Origin: DASVDE01 sp036381235
GTDB taxonomy: Bacteria > Actinomycetota > Thermoleophilia > Solirubrobacterales > 70-9
Assembly (NCBI GenBank): GCA_036381235.1
Contig: DASVDE010000035.1
Coordinates: 1 to 36,016 of the forward strand
Length of the DNA stretch: 36,016 bases
Reading direction: 5' to 3'
A model generated the notes under the pieces. The model searched no databases. It worked only from the letters and a program-made list of their open reading frames with translations, and was not told the origin of the DNA. Both the position numbers and the translations under genes were made by a program. Below are positions 8,024 to 14,443 of this stretch, in pieces; positions within the stretch are counted from its first letter, which is position 1, and each line of letters opens with the position of its first letter.

Positions 8024-8583
8024 TTGATTTTGTCCTCGAAGTCGTCGTGGGAGAAAAGCTCCCCGGTCGAATGAGCGCACAGCTTGTATTTGAGGTGGAT
8101 CGCCGCCTCTTCGGATAGCTGGGCGATACGCCGGTCGTCGAGGTAGTCGTGATGAATAGTTACGGGGGCGTAGATCAGCGCCAAACTCTCGGGGAGGCCA
8201 GCCTCCTCAATCGCCGGTACGTAGAAGTAGTTGACCAGATGGTCGCGGACTCGGAGGTCATCGACCGAACCAGTCTTGATTGCGCCGTGCTCGACCAGCT
8301 TCTGTAGGGAGATCACAGGGGCAAGCGATCTGACCGCGTGCGCGTATCCGGATGCTTCACCTTGGGCGAGCATGCTGCAGGTGGGGGTTGTCAGCATCCC
8401 GAAGCCGGAGTCAAAGGGGCCTGAAAGAAATGTGCGCTCCCCCTCCTCGTGCGCGATCGCGTCAGGGGGCCAAGGATAGCCCTGCGGAATGCTGCAGAAA
8501 AGATCGCCCTGCCTTACGTAGGACGCTCGATCTTCGTAGTAGTTCTTGTCGTCGGGACGGAGCTCCCAGTCGCTGAGCGCCAT
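8020..8583 (-). CDS. Hypothetical protein, probable partner of the HTH gene
   Basis: 187 aa with no family that I recognise with confidence. Visible segments are YVRQGDLFCSIPQGYPWP (23-40), GMLTTPTCSMLAQGEASGYAHAVRSLAPVISL (62-93) and HHDYLDDRRIAQLSEEAAIHLKYKLCAHS near the C-terminus. The TTPTCSMLAQG segment resembles the V(L)(T)xTCDLxQ core of a group of uncharacterised bacterial proteins, but that likeness is weak. No signal peptide or membrane helix. It lies 29 bp downstream of the small HTH gene on the same strand, so the two probably form an operon; a regulator-effector or antitoxin-toxin pair is possible but not shown. Confidence 0.65.
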   Translation of the reverse strand: MALSDWELRPDDKNYYEDRASYVRQGDLFCSIPQGYPWPPDAIAHEEGERTFLSGPFDSGFGMLTTPTCSMLAQGEASGYAHAVRSLAPVISLQKLVEHGAIKTGSVDDLRVRDHLVNYFYVPAIEEAGLPESLALIYAPVTIHHDYLDDRRIAQLSEEAAIHLKYKLCAHSTGELFSHDDFEDKIN

Positions 8584-8612
8584 CGGACGAGAATGTCAGG
8601 TGCCCCCGGCGG

Positions 8613-8870
8613 CTATGCGCCGTAGTCGTCCTCGGTAAGGGTGTGACGTTTCGTGGGCTTGCGCCGATCCTTTGAGAGCGAAGTATCAGGCGCAAAGTCA
8701 CTCCACATCTCGTCGCGCATCCGGTCCACGTCGTCCTTTCGGAACCGACGAAAGCCAGAACCAGGCAGCCGGGCGGCTTGCAGCAGACCTCGTTTCTCGA
8801 GGTTGCGGACGGTGTTTTCGTGGACGCCAAGTTGCCTGGCGGTCTCCCTGACATTGAGAAATTCGGACAT
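8613..8870 (-). CDS. Small MerR/excisionase-type helix-turn-helix protein
   Basis: 85 aa DNA-binding protein. An HTH_17/excisionase-like domain occupies residues 1-45 (MSEFLNVRETARQLGVHENT, then VRNLEKRGLLQAARLPGSGFRRF), followed by a charged tail (DDVDRMRDEMW to TEDDYGA). The frame is open further upstream, but the ATG at 8870 is chosen because a perfect AGGAGGTGA Shine-Dalgarno (complement of 8878-8886) sits 7 nt before it. It is divergent from the ubiquitin-like operon across an AT-rich control region, so it may regulate that operon and itself. Because a dead integrase lies nearby, an excisionase origin is an alternative. It is followed on the same strand by the 187 aa gene. Confidence 0.82.
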   Translation of the reverse strand: MSEFLNVRETARQLGVHENTVRNLEKRGLLQAARLPGSGFRRFRKDDVDRMRDEMWSDFAPDTSLSKDRRKPTKRHTLTEDDYGA

Positions 8871-9098
8871 AGCGGACTCACCTCCTCGGGGCGCTTTTGT
8901 ACGAGCCACTATAGCTGCTATAGCGAGTTTATGCTGAGTATTTATATTGTGCTTAATATTGAGCTTGTCGAGCTTGTTGACTTTTGCTACTCTGTCCAAA
9001 GTGAGCAGTTTCGCAAATCCCATCCGCGGCTCAACCGTGCTGCGGCGCCCAAATCGCGGCTCTCCGCGGGCCACGCGATAACGCGAAAGGACTGAATC
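8871..9098. promoter_or_regulatory. Divergent AT-rich control region of the ubiquitin-like operon
   Basis: This 228-bp stretch separates the HTH gene (minus) from the ubiquitin-like gene (plus) and holds no gene of its own. Bases ~8900-9005 are sharply AT-rich against the GC-rich surroundings. A possible plus-strand sigma-70 type promoter is TTGTCG (8965-8970), 17-bp spacer, TACTCT (8988-8993). That would give a leader of about 100 nt before GTG 9099, which has AAAGGA at 9085-9090 as ribosome site. A tandem 9-bp repeat GAGCTTGT(C/T) begins at 8961 and 8970, overlapping the -35. The minus-strand promoter is not clear. Confidence 0.5.
8909..8923. promoter_or_regulatory. Paired CTATAG half-sites, candidate operator
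   Basis: Two palindromic CTATAG hexamers (8909-8914 and 8918-8923) separated by CTG form a 15-bp near-perfect dyad, 39 bp upstream of the HTH start codon and just outside its Shine-Dalgarno. The position and symmetry suit an autoregulatory operator for the dimeric HTH protein. The TATAG core could also be part of a minus-strand -10 element. No second copy was noticed elsewhere in the window. Confidence 0.4.
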
Positions 9099-9569
9099 GT
9101 GCAGATCTACATTCACCGCAGCGAAACCAAGGAGCTGGAGCTGATCGAGGTCGAGGAGATGATTTCCGTCAAGGAGCTCGCCCAAGCTCACGGTGGCGAC
9201 GATGCCTCCGTATGGCTCGAGGACGAAGAGGAGAGCCTCGCACCGGAGGTGCCGCTAAAAAAGGCCGGCGTCAAGGATCGCGGGCACGTACACGTCTCCA
9301 AGAAATGCAAAAAGATCGAGGTGCAGGTCCGCTATGCGGGAGACCCCAAGCTCAGAAAATTCGCCCCCAGCGCGACGATCGCTCGGGTCTTCAAATGGGC
9401 GACCGGCAAAAAGGGATTCGACCTGACGCCCACCGAGCGGGCTAAGCACACCCTCGGCCTATGCGGAACAACTACCGAGCCCGACAAGTCCGAGCACGTC
9501 GGATCTCTCGCGAACCCTGACTGCACGCTCTGCCTCGACCTCGCACCCAAAGAGCGCTTCGAGGGCTGA
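9099..9569 (+). CDS. Tandem ubiquitin-like (beta-grasp) modifier protein
   Basis: 156 aa, first gene of a four-gene operon. Two beta-grasp-like units are visible: residues 1-70 (MQIYIHRSETKELELIEVEE, then ISVKELAQAHGG, ASVWLEDEEESL, GHVHVSKK) and 71-156 (KKIEVQVRYAGDPKLRKFAP, SATIARVFKWATGKKGFDLT, then LGLCGTTT). The protein ends in a lone glycine (KERFEG-stop), as required for adenylation by an E1-like enzyme, so no proteolytic maturation would be needed. Role: protein modifier conjugated by the downstream E1/E2-like proteins. Family assignment rests on the fold pattern, the terminal Gly and above all the operon. GTG start with AAAGGA 8 nt upstream. The gap to the next gene is 4 bp. Confidence 0.8.
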   Translation: MQIYIHRSETKELELIEVEEMISVKELAQAHGGDDASVWLEDEEESLAPEVPLKKAGVKDRGHVHVSKKCKKIEVQVRYAGDPKLRKFAPSATIARVFKWATGKKGFDLTPTERAKHTLGLCGTTTEPDKSEHVGSLANPDCTLCLDLAPKERFEG

Positions 9570-9573
9570 GCAA

Positions 9574-10056
9574 ATGGAGGCAGCCCTAAAGCCTCAAATG
9601 ACTCCGGATGAACTTGCCTTCTGCGAGCACATCTCCGGACCCCATTTCCAGGCGGGTGTCGACGGCGGCCGCTGGCGGGTACTAACTATCGATTGGCCAA
9701 CAGCGAAGATCGCGATTAGTGCCGAGGCGCGGCCGAACTCACCGGAGGAGTTCTTCTTTCGCTTCGAACTGGCTGGCTACCCCTCGATTGCCACGGCTTG
9801 CCCAATTGATATCGAAACCGGACAGACCCTGTCCGCCGAGATGCGCCCCAAAGGCGACCTCGTCGGTTGGGCATTTCGACCCGATTGGCAAGAGGGCCAA
9901 GCCCTCTACGTTCCCTGGGATCGGCTCTCGATTGTCGGCCATCCCGAATGGCTTACCAAGCATGCGGGGAAACTCTGGTCTGAAGAAGAAGGCATCGTCA
10001 GTTACCTGCGCCACACCCATGAGCTCCTAAACAGCGAGGACTACCTCGGTGTTTAG
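9574..10056 (+). CDS. E2-like (UBC-fold) conjugating protein, probable
   Basis: 160 aa, located where bacterial Ubl operons carry their E2. The central segment EEFFFRFELAGYPSIATACP (58-77) resembles the E2 strand with the YPxxxP turn, followed by DIETGQ, a tryptophan-rich stretch (WAFRPDWQEGQALYVPWDRL) and C-terminal helices LWSEEEGIVSYLRHTHELLN. Only two cysteines exist, Cys17 and Cys76; none lies after the YP motif at the canonical catalytic position. Either Cys76 is used, or the mechanism is atypical (oxyester), or the protein is a non-catalytic UEV-like partner. The E2 call is therefore from context plus modest motif likeness. The stop overlaps the next start by 8 bp, so translation is coupled. 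Confidence 0.62.
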   Translation: MEAALKPQMTPDELAFCEHISGPHFQAGVDGGRWRVLTIDWPTAKIAISAEARPNSPEEFFFRFELAGYPSIATACPIDIETGQTLSAEMRPKGDLVGWAFRPDWQEGQALYVPWDRLSIVGHPEWLTKHAGKLWSEEEGIVSYLRHTHELLNSEDYLGV

Positions 10057-10561
10057 GAGTATTGGCCGAAAGCTTTTTGCCCGCAAGGCACGGCTCAGAT
10101 TCGAGCTTGGCACCTGGCAGGAAATGCTCGGCGAGCTGCACCGGCGCGGCGAGGAGCGGCGCGAGGCGGGCGCCTTCCTCCTTGGCCGACGGGAGGGGCC
10201 CTCGCGACTCGTCTCTCGGATCGTCTACCTCGATGACATTGACCCCAAGTGTTTGGTCGGGGGCATCCATCTTCACGGCGAGGCCTACGCCCAGCTCTGG
10301 GACATCTGCGAAGAAGAGGACATGCGAGTTCTCGGTGATATTCACACGCATCCCCAAACGTGGGTCGGGCAAAGCCGAACCGACAAGGAAAATCCGATGG
10401 TCGCACGCAACGGTCACATCGCCTTGATCGCCCCCAAGTTCGCCACCGGCGACATCAAGGCCGCAGACCTCGGCGTCCACGAGTACCGCGGCGAGGAGGG
10501 CTGGGACTCGCATTTCGATCGTGAGGCCCGCCAACTGATCTATGTGGGGCGGTTCGCGTGA
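10049..10561 (+). CDS. JAMM/MPN-domain metalloprotease (deubiquitinase-like)
   Basis: 170 aa single-domain JAB protein. All zinc-site residues of the JAMM signature are present: Glu39 (in REAGAFLLG) and His99-Thr-His101, seven residues, Ser109, two residues, Asp112 (in GDIHTHPQTWVGQSRTD). Such enzymes cut isopeptide bonds between a modifier and its target or trim modifier precursors. As the linked ubiquitin-like protein already ends in Gly, deconjugation or recycling is the more likely job. GTG start at 10049 lies inside the E2-like gene end (8-bp overlap). The stop overlaps the E1 start as GTGA (4 bp). No membrane segment or signal peptide, so cytoplasmic. Confidence 0.92.
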   Translation: MFRSIGRKLFARKARLRFELGTWQEMLGELHRRGEERREAGAFLLGRREGPSRLVSRIVYLDDIDPKCLVGGIHLHGEAYAQLWDICEEEDMRVLGDIHTHPQTWVGQSRTDKENPMVARNGHIALIAPKFATGDIKAADLGVHEYRGEEGWDSHFDREARQLIYVGRFA

Positions 10562-11949
10562 CGGCGATCGATTCCGATCGACTGCATCGCACGCTCAAGC
10601 TCGAGCTCGATGAGGGCCGCGCCAAAAGCCTCGCCGAAGCCGAGGCGACTGCGGCTACCTACGTCCTCCAAGTTCAGGTCGGGGCAGGGATCGAGCGTAG
10701 CCAGGCCGCACAAGCCGCCTTGATGACCACGCTGAATACTGCGCAACGGGCTTTTCTAGGCGGCGTGCGCATTCTCATTGAGGAAGAAGCGCCCCTCAGC
10801 TGCGCATGGGCTCAGGGCAAGTCGGTGGCCGAGGTTGGAGCGCAATTCGGCTGTGAGGTCGTGGCCGAGTTCTCTGGGGAATTCCCGACTGTTGTCTTCG
10901 GTGAGCCACTTCTCCCACCACATGGATCGATCACTCTCTATCCGACGAGCCGAGGTTGGTCAGGGGGGGTCGTCGAGCAGCTGGCAAAGCGGTTCCCTGA
11001 CGAGGATCAGTTTGCTCTGTCGGGCGTGCTCGCCGGTGCCCTCGCCGTCTCAGAGGCCTTCCAGCACGTCCGGGGGAACCAAGAGGCAGGCCGGAGAGCG
11101 ATCGGCCTCTCGCTCTGGAAGCCGGAACTCGATTGGCAGGACGCCGAGGCGCTCGGCACCTCACCTGGCTTCTTGCCGAAAAGGATCTGGCTGCTCGGCC
11201 TGGGGCATCTCGGCCAAGCCTACGCCTGGGCTCTCGGCTTTCTCCCATTTGCCCAGCCCGAGGAGGTGATGCTCTACCTGCAGGATTACGACGTCATCGT
11301 CGAGGCCAACAAGAGCACCGGTTTGCTGGTCGACAATGCTGCGATCGGCAGGACCAAGGCCCGAGTCGTCGCCGAGCGCCTTGAGGGCCTTGGCTTCCAG
11401 ACCAGGGTCACCGAGCGTGCCTTCGACAGCCACACAAAGCGGACGACCAAAGAGCCCGGTCTGGCACTGGCGGGTTTCGACGATCCGGTCCCCCGCCGAG
11501 AGCTGGAGGAGGCAAACTTTGCCCGAATCATCGACGCGGGCCTGGGCGCCGGCATCGACCATTACCAGGAGATCGTCCTCCACAGCTTCCCCTCGGGCTT
11601 GAGTTCCAAGGAGGCCTTTGCGACGACTTCACGGAACTCGGCGCTTCCCGACCAGCCCGCTTACCGTGCGATGGTCAGCGAGAGAATCGCCGCCGGAGAA
11701 TCCGAAGGCGAAGCGGAGTGCGGCGTTCTCGAGGTGGCCGGCCGAACCGTCGGTGCCTCCTTTGTAGGTGCCGTGGCCGCCACCTTCGTCCTCGCCGAGG
11801 CTCTGCGGATGCTTTCCCGCGGCCCGCTCTATCAGGTGATCGACCTCTCGCTGCGCAGCCCCCAGCACCGCGAGGTTGTGAAAAACCACTCGCCAGGTCC
11901 CTACGTCAACCCTGGTTACGTTTTCGCCGCCGGCGAGCCAACCGCCTGA
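10558..11949 (+). CDS. E1-like (ThiF/MoeB family) activating enzyme
   Basis: 463 aa. An N-terminal ~200-residue domain (with SITLYPTSRGWSGGVVEQLA at 124-143) precedes a ThiF Rossmann domain. The nucleotide loop is GLGHLGQA (214-221), the ATP/Mg acid motif LQDYDVIVEANKSTGLLV (241-258) contains Asp243/Asp245 and Asn251, and GRTKARVVAERL carries Lys268. Cys388 in GEAECGVLEV is the best candidate for the thioester cysteine. This enzyme would adenylate the C-terminal Gly of the operon's ubiquitin-like protein and pass it to the E2-like protein. The fused N-terminal region resembles E1s of Bil/6E-type bacterial cassettes more than MoeB or ThiF of cofactor pathways. GTG start overlapping the JAMM gene. 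Confidence 0.9.
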   Translation: MTAIDSDRLHRTLKLELDEGRAKSLAEAEATAATYVLQVQVGAGIERSQAAQAALMTTLNTAQRAFLGGVRILIEEEAPLSCAWAQGKSVAEVGAQFGCEVVAEFSGEFPTVVFGEPLLPPHGSITLYPTSRGWSGGVVEQLAKRFPDEDQFALSGVLAGALAVSEAFQHVRGNQEAGRRAIGLSLWKPELDWQDAEALGTSPGFLPKRIWLLGLGHLGQAYAWALGFLPFAQPEEVMLYLQDYDVIVEANKSTGLLVDNAAIGRTKARVVAERLEGLGFQTRVTERAFDSHTKRTTKEPGLALAGFDDPVPRRELEEANFARIIDAGLGAGIDHYQEIVLHSFPSGLSSKEAFATTSRNSALPDQPAYRAMVSERIAAGESEGEAECGVLEVAGRTVGASFVGAVAATFVLAEALRMLSRGPLYQVIDLSLRSPQHREVVKNHSPGPYVNPGYVFAAGEPTA

Positions 11950-11952
11950 GCC

Positions 11953-12786
11953 TTAGTCCGAAGCAGGCGCCAGTGGGGTCTCCTCCGCGGCGGGCGAATC
12001 CTGCGATGCGTTGTCGCCATCCAGAGCTTCGGGGACCCCCTCCTCGACCGCCGCATCTTCAACCGGTGTCGTGCCCACCGCCTCTGAGAGCGACTCGCGC
12101 TCGATCGTCTTCCACTTTGCAAGACCCTCCTCAAGGCTTTCGAGCAGCTCGGTGTTGGCCTTCGAGTATCCCTCCCCCTCCTGACAGCTCCAAAGATGGA
12201 CTTCTCCTCCGACTCCGAGCTGTCCTCCGAGTCCGTCGATGCAGGTCGTGATCGTCCGATAGGCGATCAAGCGCAACTCCTCAATTGTCTGTTCGCGAGG
12301 CTGGTAGTGCCGCAACAGGCCGTGAGCGACAAAGGCGGCTGAGCCACCGCTGCCGATCGCCTGCAATCCGCGGTCCTCGTAAAAGGTGGCTAAGCAGTTG
12401 GCGTCGATCTCTAGCAACCAATGGCCAGTGCAATCCCGGCCAATCACCAAGAGGGCTCCCTCCAATGCAACCTCGGCGGTCTGGATCGTGGAGATGAACT
12501 CGCTGTAGAACTGCTCGAGGACGGGCCTGACAGCCGAGACCAGCGCGGTTCGGGCATCCAGGCGGTCGATCTCGTCGACGTCGCCAAAATCGGCTTGAAG
12601 TTTGGCCTCGATGCTCCGCTTGAGAGCGTCCCGAACGGCGGAGTTGCCGCTATAGCCCAGGAGAAGGCTGCGGCCAGTAGTCCAGATCTTCTCGACGTCG
12701 AACCGGGTATGGCCGGACTCCGTTCCCTCGCTGTCCGAGGCCATGACGGCGCATGAATCGCCAACGAATCCGACGATTACCGTCAA
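11953..12786 (-). CDS. Proteasome-beta-like N-terminal-threonine (Ntn) hydrolase
   Basis: 277 aa. After the initiator residue the protein begins TVIVGFVGDSCAVMASDSEG, matching the proteasome beta/HslV fold: Thr as residue 1, Asp17 in ASDS, and Lys32 in FDVEKIW close to the classical Lys33, followed by LLLGYSGN. A later LQAIGSGGSAAFVAHGLL fits the GSGS turn of beta subunits. The last ~75 residues are acidic and disordered. The start is TTG (12784-12786), overlapping the stop of the winged-helix gene. It is fixed by the need for Thr next to the initiator, and no propeptide is evident. It faces the Ubl operon 3 bp away, suggesting degradation of modified targets. It is unlike PrcB, which has a long propeptide. 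No unfoldase gene is adjacent. Confidence 0.82.
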   Translation of the reverse strand: MTVIVGFVGDSCAVMASDSEGTESGHTRFDVEKIWTTGRSLLLGYSGNSAVRDALKRSIEAKLQADFGDVDEIDRLDARTALVSAVRPVLEQFYSEFISTIQTAEVALEGALLVIGRDCTGHWLLEIDANCLATFYEDRGLQAIGSGGSAAFVAHGLLRHYQPREQTIEELRLIAYRTITTCIDGLGGQLGVGGEVHLWSCQEGEGYSKANTELLESLEEGLAKWKTIERESLSEAVGTTPVEDAAVEEGVPEALDGDNASQDSPAAEETPLAPASD

Positions 12787-13229
12787 TCGATTCGGGCAAT
12801 AGATCTAGCCGCGAATTGCGGGTACTCAGCGTAGACCTCGCGCAGGAGTTGCGCGAAGGAGCGACTGGAGGCCCACCGACCGATTCGCTTCAGCCAATCG
12901 GCGTTCTCCCCAAGCTCAACTTCGAGCTCACCGGCCCGGCGCTGACCCTTCTCGGTCAGCTCGCAGGCGTCGTAGCCCCCGGAGCGCTCCAGTAGCCCTT
13001 GACTCAACAACGAGTCTCGGGATCGATAGACGGCGGAATCAAACGGGCCGTAGTCGTAAGGCTGAAAGTCGAAGAGCGAACGCCACTCCGCAAGGCCCCG
13101 TTGGGAGACAACGAAAGCCGACTTCATCGTCCGGATTGCGTCAAACGGGTAGGGCGCGTCCTCTGCGCCCTTGGCGATCAGAAGGAGGAGATCGTCTCTG
13201 TCAATGGTGCTCGCAGAATGCTCGGCCAT
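12783..13229 (-). CDS. Winged-helix protein coupled to the Ntn hydrolase
   Basis: 148 aa, mostly helical. The segment FDFQPYDYGPFDSAVYRSRDSLLSQGLLERSGGYDACELTEKG (about 53-95) is a winged-helix pattern with the YGPFD motif seen in SocA/Panacea-like (DUF4065) and related uncharacterised proteins. The N-terminus LLLLIAKGAEDAPYPFDAIRTMKSAFVVSQRG forms the leading helices. It may be a regulator or an adaptor that presents substrates to the Ntn hydrolase. Its TGA overlaps the TTG start of that gene (4-bp overlap), so expression is coupled. ATG at 13229; no clear ribosome site. Confidence 0.7.
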   Translation of the reverse strand: MAEHSASTIDRDDLLLLIAKGAEDAPYPFDAIRTMKSAFVVSQRGLAEWRSLFDFQPYDYGPFDSAVYRSRDSLLSQGLLERSGGYDACELTEKGQRRAGELEVELGENADWLKRIGRWASSRSFAQLLREVYAEYPQFAARSIARID

Positions 13230-13398
13230 GATGCGAAGAGGTCAGCTCACCATCGTGTTCGACGCCTAGGTAGCCAAAGCCTCTTGGGGGCAGGTTAGAC
13301 GAACGTGCTGACAGCGAAATCCAAAGGCCCGGCCGATGGCAGCCAATGGGGCCTACCACGCCTTCCGGTACTCAAACCAGAACCTCCGGGGTCTGATG

Positions 13399-14283
13399 TT
13401 AGGAGTAACTGGCCTCATCGTAATTCTCGCCGTCGACTCCCCCTGGGAGAGCTTCCTGAAACATCTGAAGGACCTTCTCATCGTGGTCCAACACCGACAC
13501 GTGAAACATGGGGGGAACAATCATGACGCCGGCCGCTGGTCCGTCGCTGGGGCCCAGAATCATGGTGCGCGGCATGTAGTCAAGCCTTGAGCGGAGATAC
13601 ATGAGCTCGGGCAAGAAAAGGACTGGATCTAGCCCCTTCTCTACACCCGCAGTCATGCGCTTCAAGTCCAACCCCCGCCGTACATTGCCAGCGTCGTCGT
13701 ACAGGGCAATCCAACAACGGCCGTGAAAACAAATGCATGACGCCGAATACTCGTTGTCAAGCTGACTCGCTGGGTGCCTGTACAGCCTGTCGGAATAGAA
13801 GAAATCCGGGTGCCCTCGGGGGAATGAGATGATCGTCCCTAGGGGCTCAGGCGCGTATTGAGGGTCGTCAACCTTGAGGGTGTCGAAGAGACCATGCAAG
13901 AAGCCGAGGTCAAGAGTCGAGGCATCAACTATGGGTTCTGATGAGAGTGGATCGCGACGATCCTCAACCCAGCGCCTGGACGTCTCGAAGGCCATCGTCC
14001 CCAGCTGTAGCTTGAGGAGCCACATCCAGACCTCTTGATCACTGGCAGCTCCCTGTTTGACTCGATTCTCGAGCTGGCTCGCGTGGACGTTGTTACATGC
14101 ACCGCAGGCTGGAACTGTTAGCCGGCCGTATTTGATCTCGCTGCCGTTCAGCAGGGTCAGCGTCAACTCGCTGAGGTCGTACTCCCGCTGGAGCCATTTT
14201 GGGAATACGTCCTCTCGAGTTCGGGTCTCGTCTGTCAGAGCTCGACCACAGAACAGACAGTTGTCTATGTCAGAGAGAGGCAT
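13399..14283 (-). CDS. HNH-like treble-clef zinc protein of unknown function
   Basis: 294 aa. The N-terminus has a four-Cys zinc site of HNH/treble-clef type: Cys9 and Cys12 (NCLFCGRALTDET), then Cys60 and Cys63 (VPACGACNN). Between them lies TREDVFPKWLQ, where HNH proteins of this type carry E-H-(I/V)-(F/I)-P-x-W-L. Here the catalytic His is Asp25, so nuclease activity is doubtful. The remaining ~220 residues (FPRGHPDFFYSDRLYRHP, ASCICFHGRCWIALYDD) are unrecognised and may bind a target or nucleic acid. It is upstream of and on the same strand as the winged-helix/Ntn pair, with 169 bp between. Its base composition is visibly less GC-rich than the flanks, a sign of transfer. Confidence 0.72.
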   Translation of the reverse strand: MPLSDIDNCLFCGRALTDETRTREDVFPKWLQREYDLSELTLTLLNGSEIKYGRLTVPACGACNNVHASQLENRVKQGAASDQEVWMWLLKLQLGTMAFETSRRWVEDRRDPLSSEPIVDASTLDLGFLHGLFDTLKVDDPQYAPEPLGTIISFPRGHPDFFYSDRLYRHPASQLDNEYSASCICFHGRCWIALYDDAGNVRRGLDLKRMTAGVEKGLDPVLFLPELMYLRSRLDYMPRTMILGPSDGPAAGVMIVPPMFHVSVLDHDEKVLQMFQEALPGGVDGENYDEASYS

Positions 14284-14399
14284 CGCGACGAACCTAGCCG
14301 CAGGGCCACCTCATACACAAGTTGATCAAACGCTCTGTCGGGCCGGGGTCGGGGGTTTCTTCCCACTCTCAAGCGCTTTCCGTAAAATCCCAGTCTCAT

Positions 14400-14443
14400 T
14401 GGGTACCCATGGGTCCCTCGAAGCGTGCTGTATGAGGTACCCA
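14400..14443. repeat. Short inverted repeat upstream of the HNH-like gene
   Basis: TGGGTACC (14400-14407) and GGTACCCA (14436-14443) are perfect 8-bp inverted copies separated by 28 bp, inside the 200-bp gap between the HNH-like gene and the 3' end of tRNA-Asp. The gap (14284-14483) holds no gene that I can support. The repeat could be an operator, an integrase arm site or chance. Confidence 0.4.

Noticed and set aside
8613..8870. Excisionase of the decayed element as the only role for the HTH gene
   Set aside because: It is intact with a perfect ribosome site and is divergent from the Ubl operon, so a regulator is at least as likely; kept as an alternative only.
10558..11949. MoeB/ThiF of molybdopterin or thiamine synthesis
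   Set aside because: There are no cofactor-pathway genes nearby, and the large N-terminal domain and Ubl/JAB partners point to a conjugation system.
11953..12786. Standard actinobacterial proteasome beta subunit (prcB) of the Pup pathway
   Set aside because: No prcA, pup, dop, pafA or mpa neighbours, no propeptide and a different sequence. It is better treated as a separate Ntn branch.
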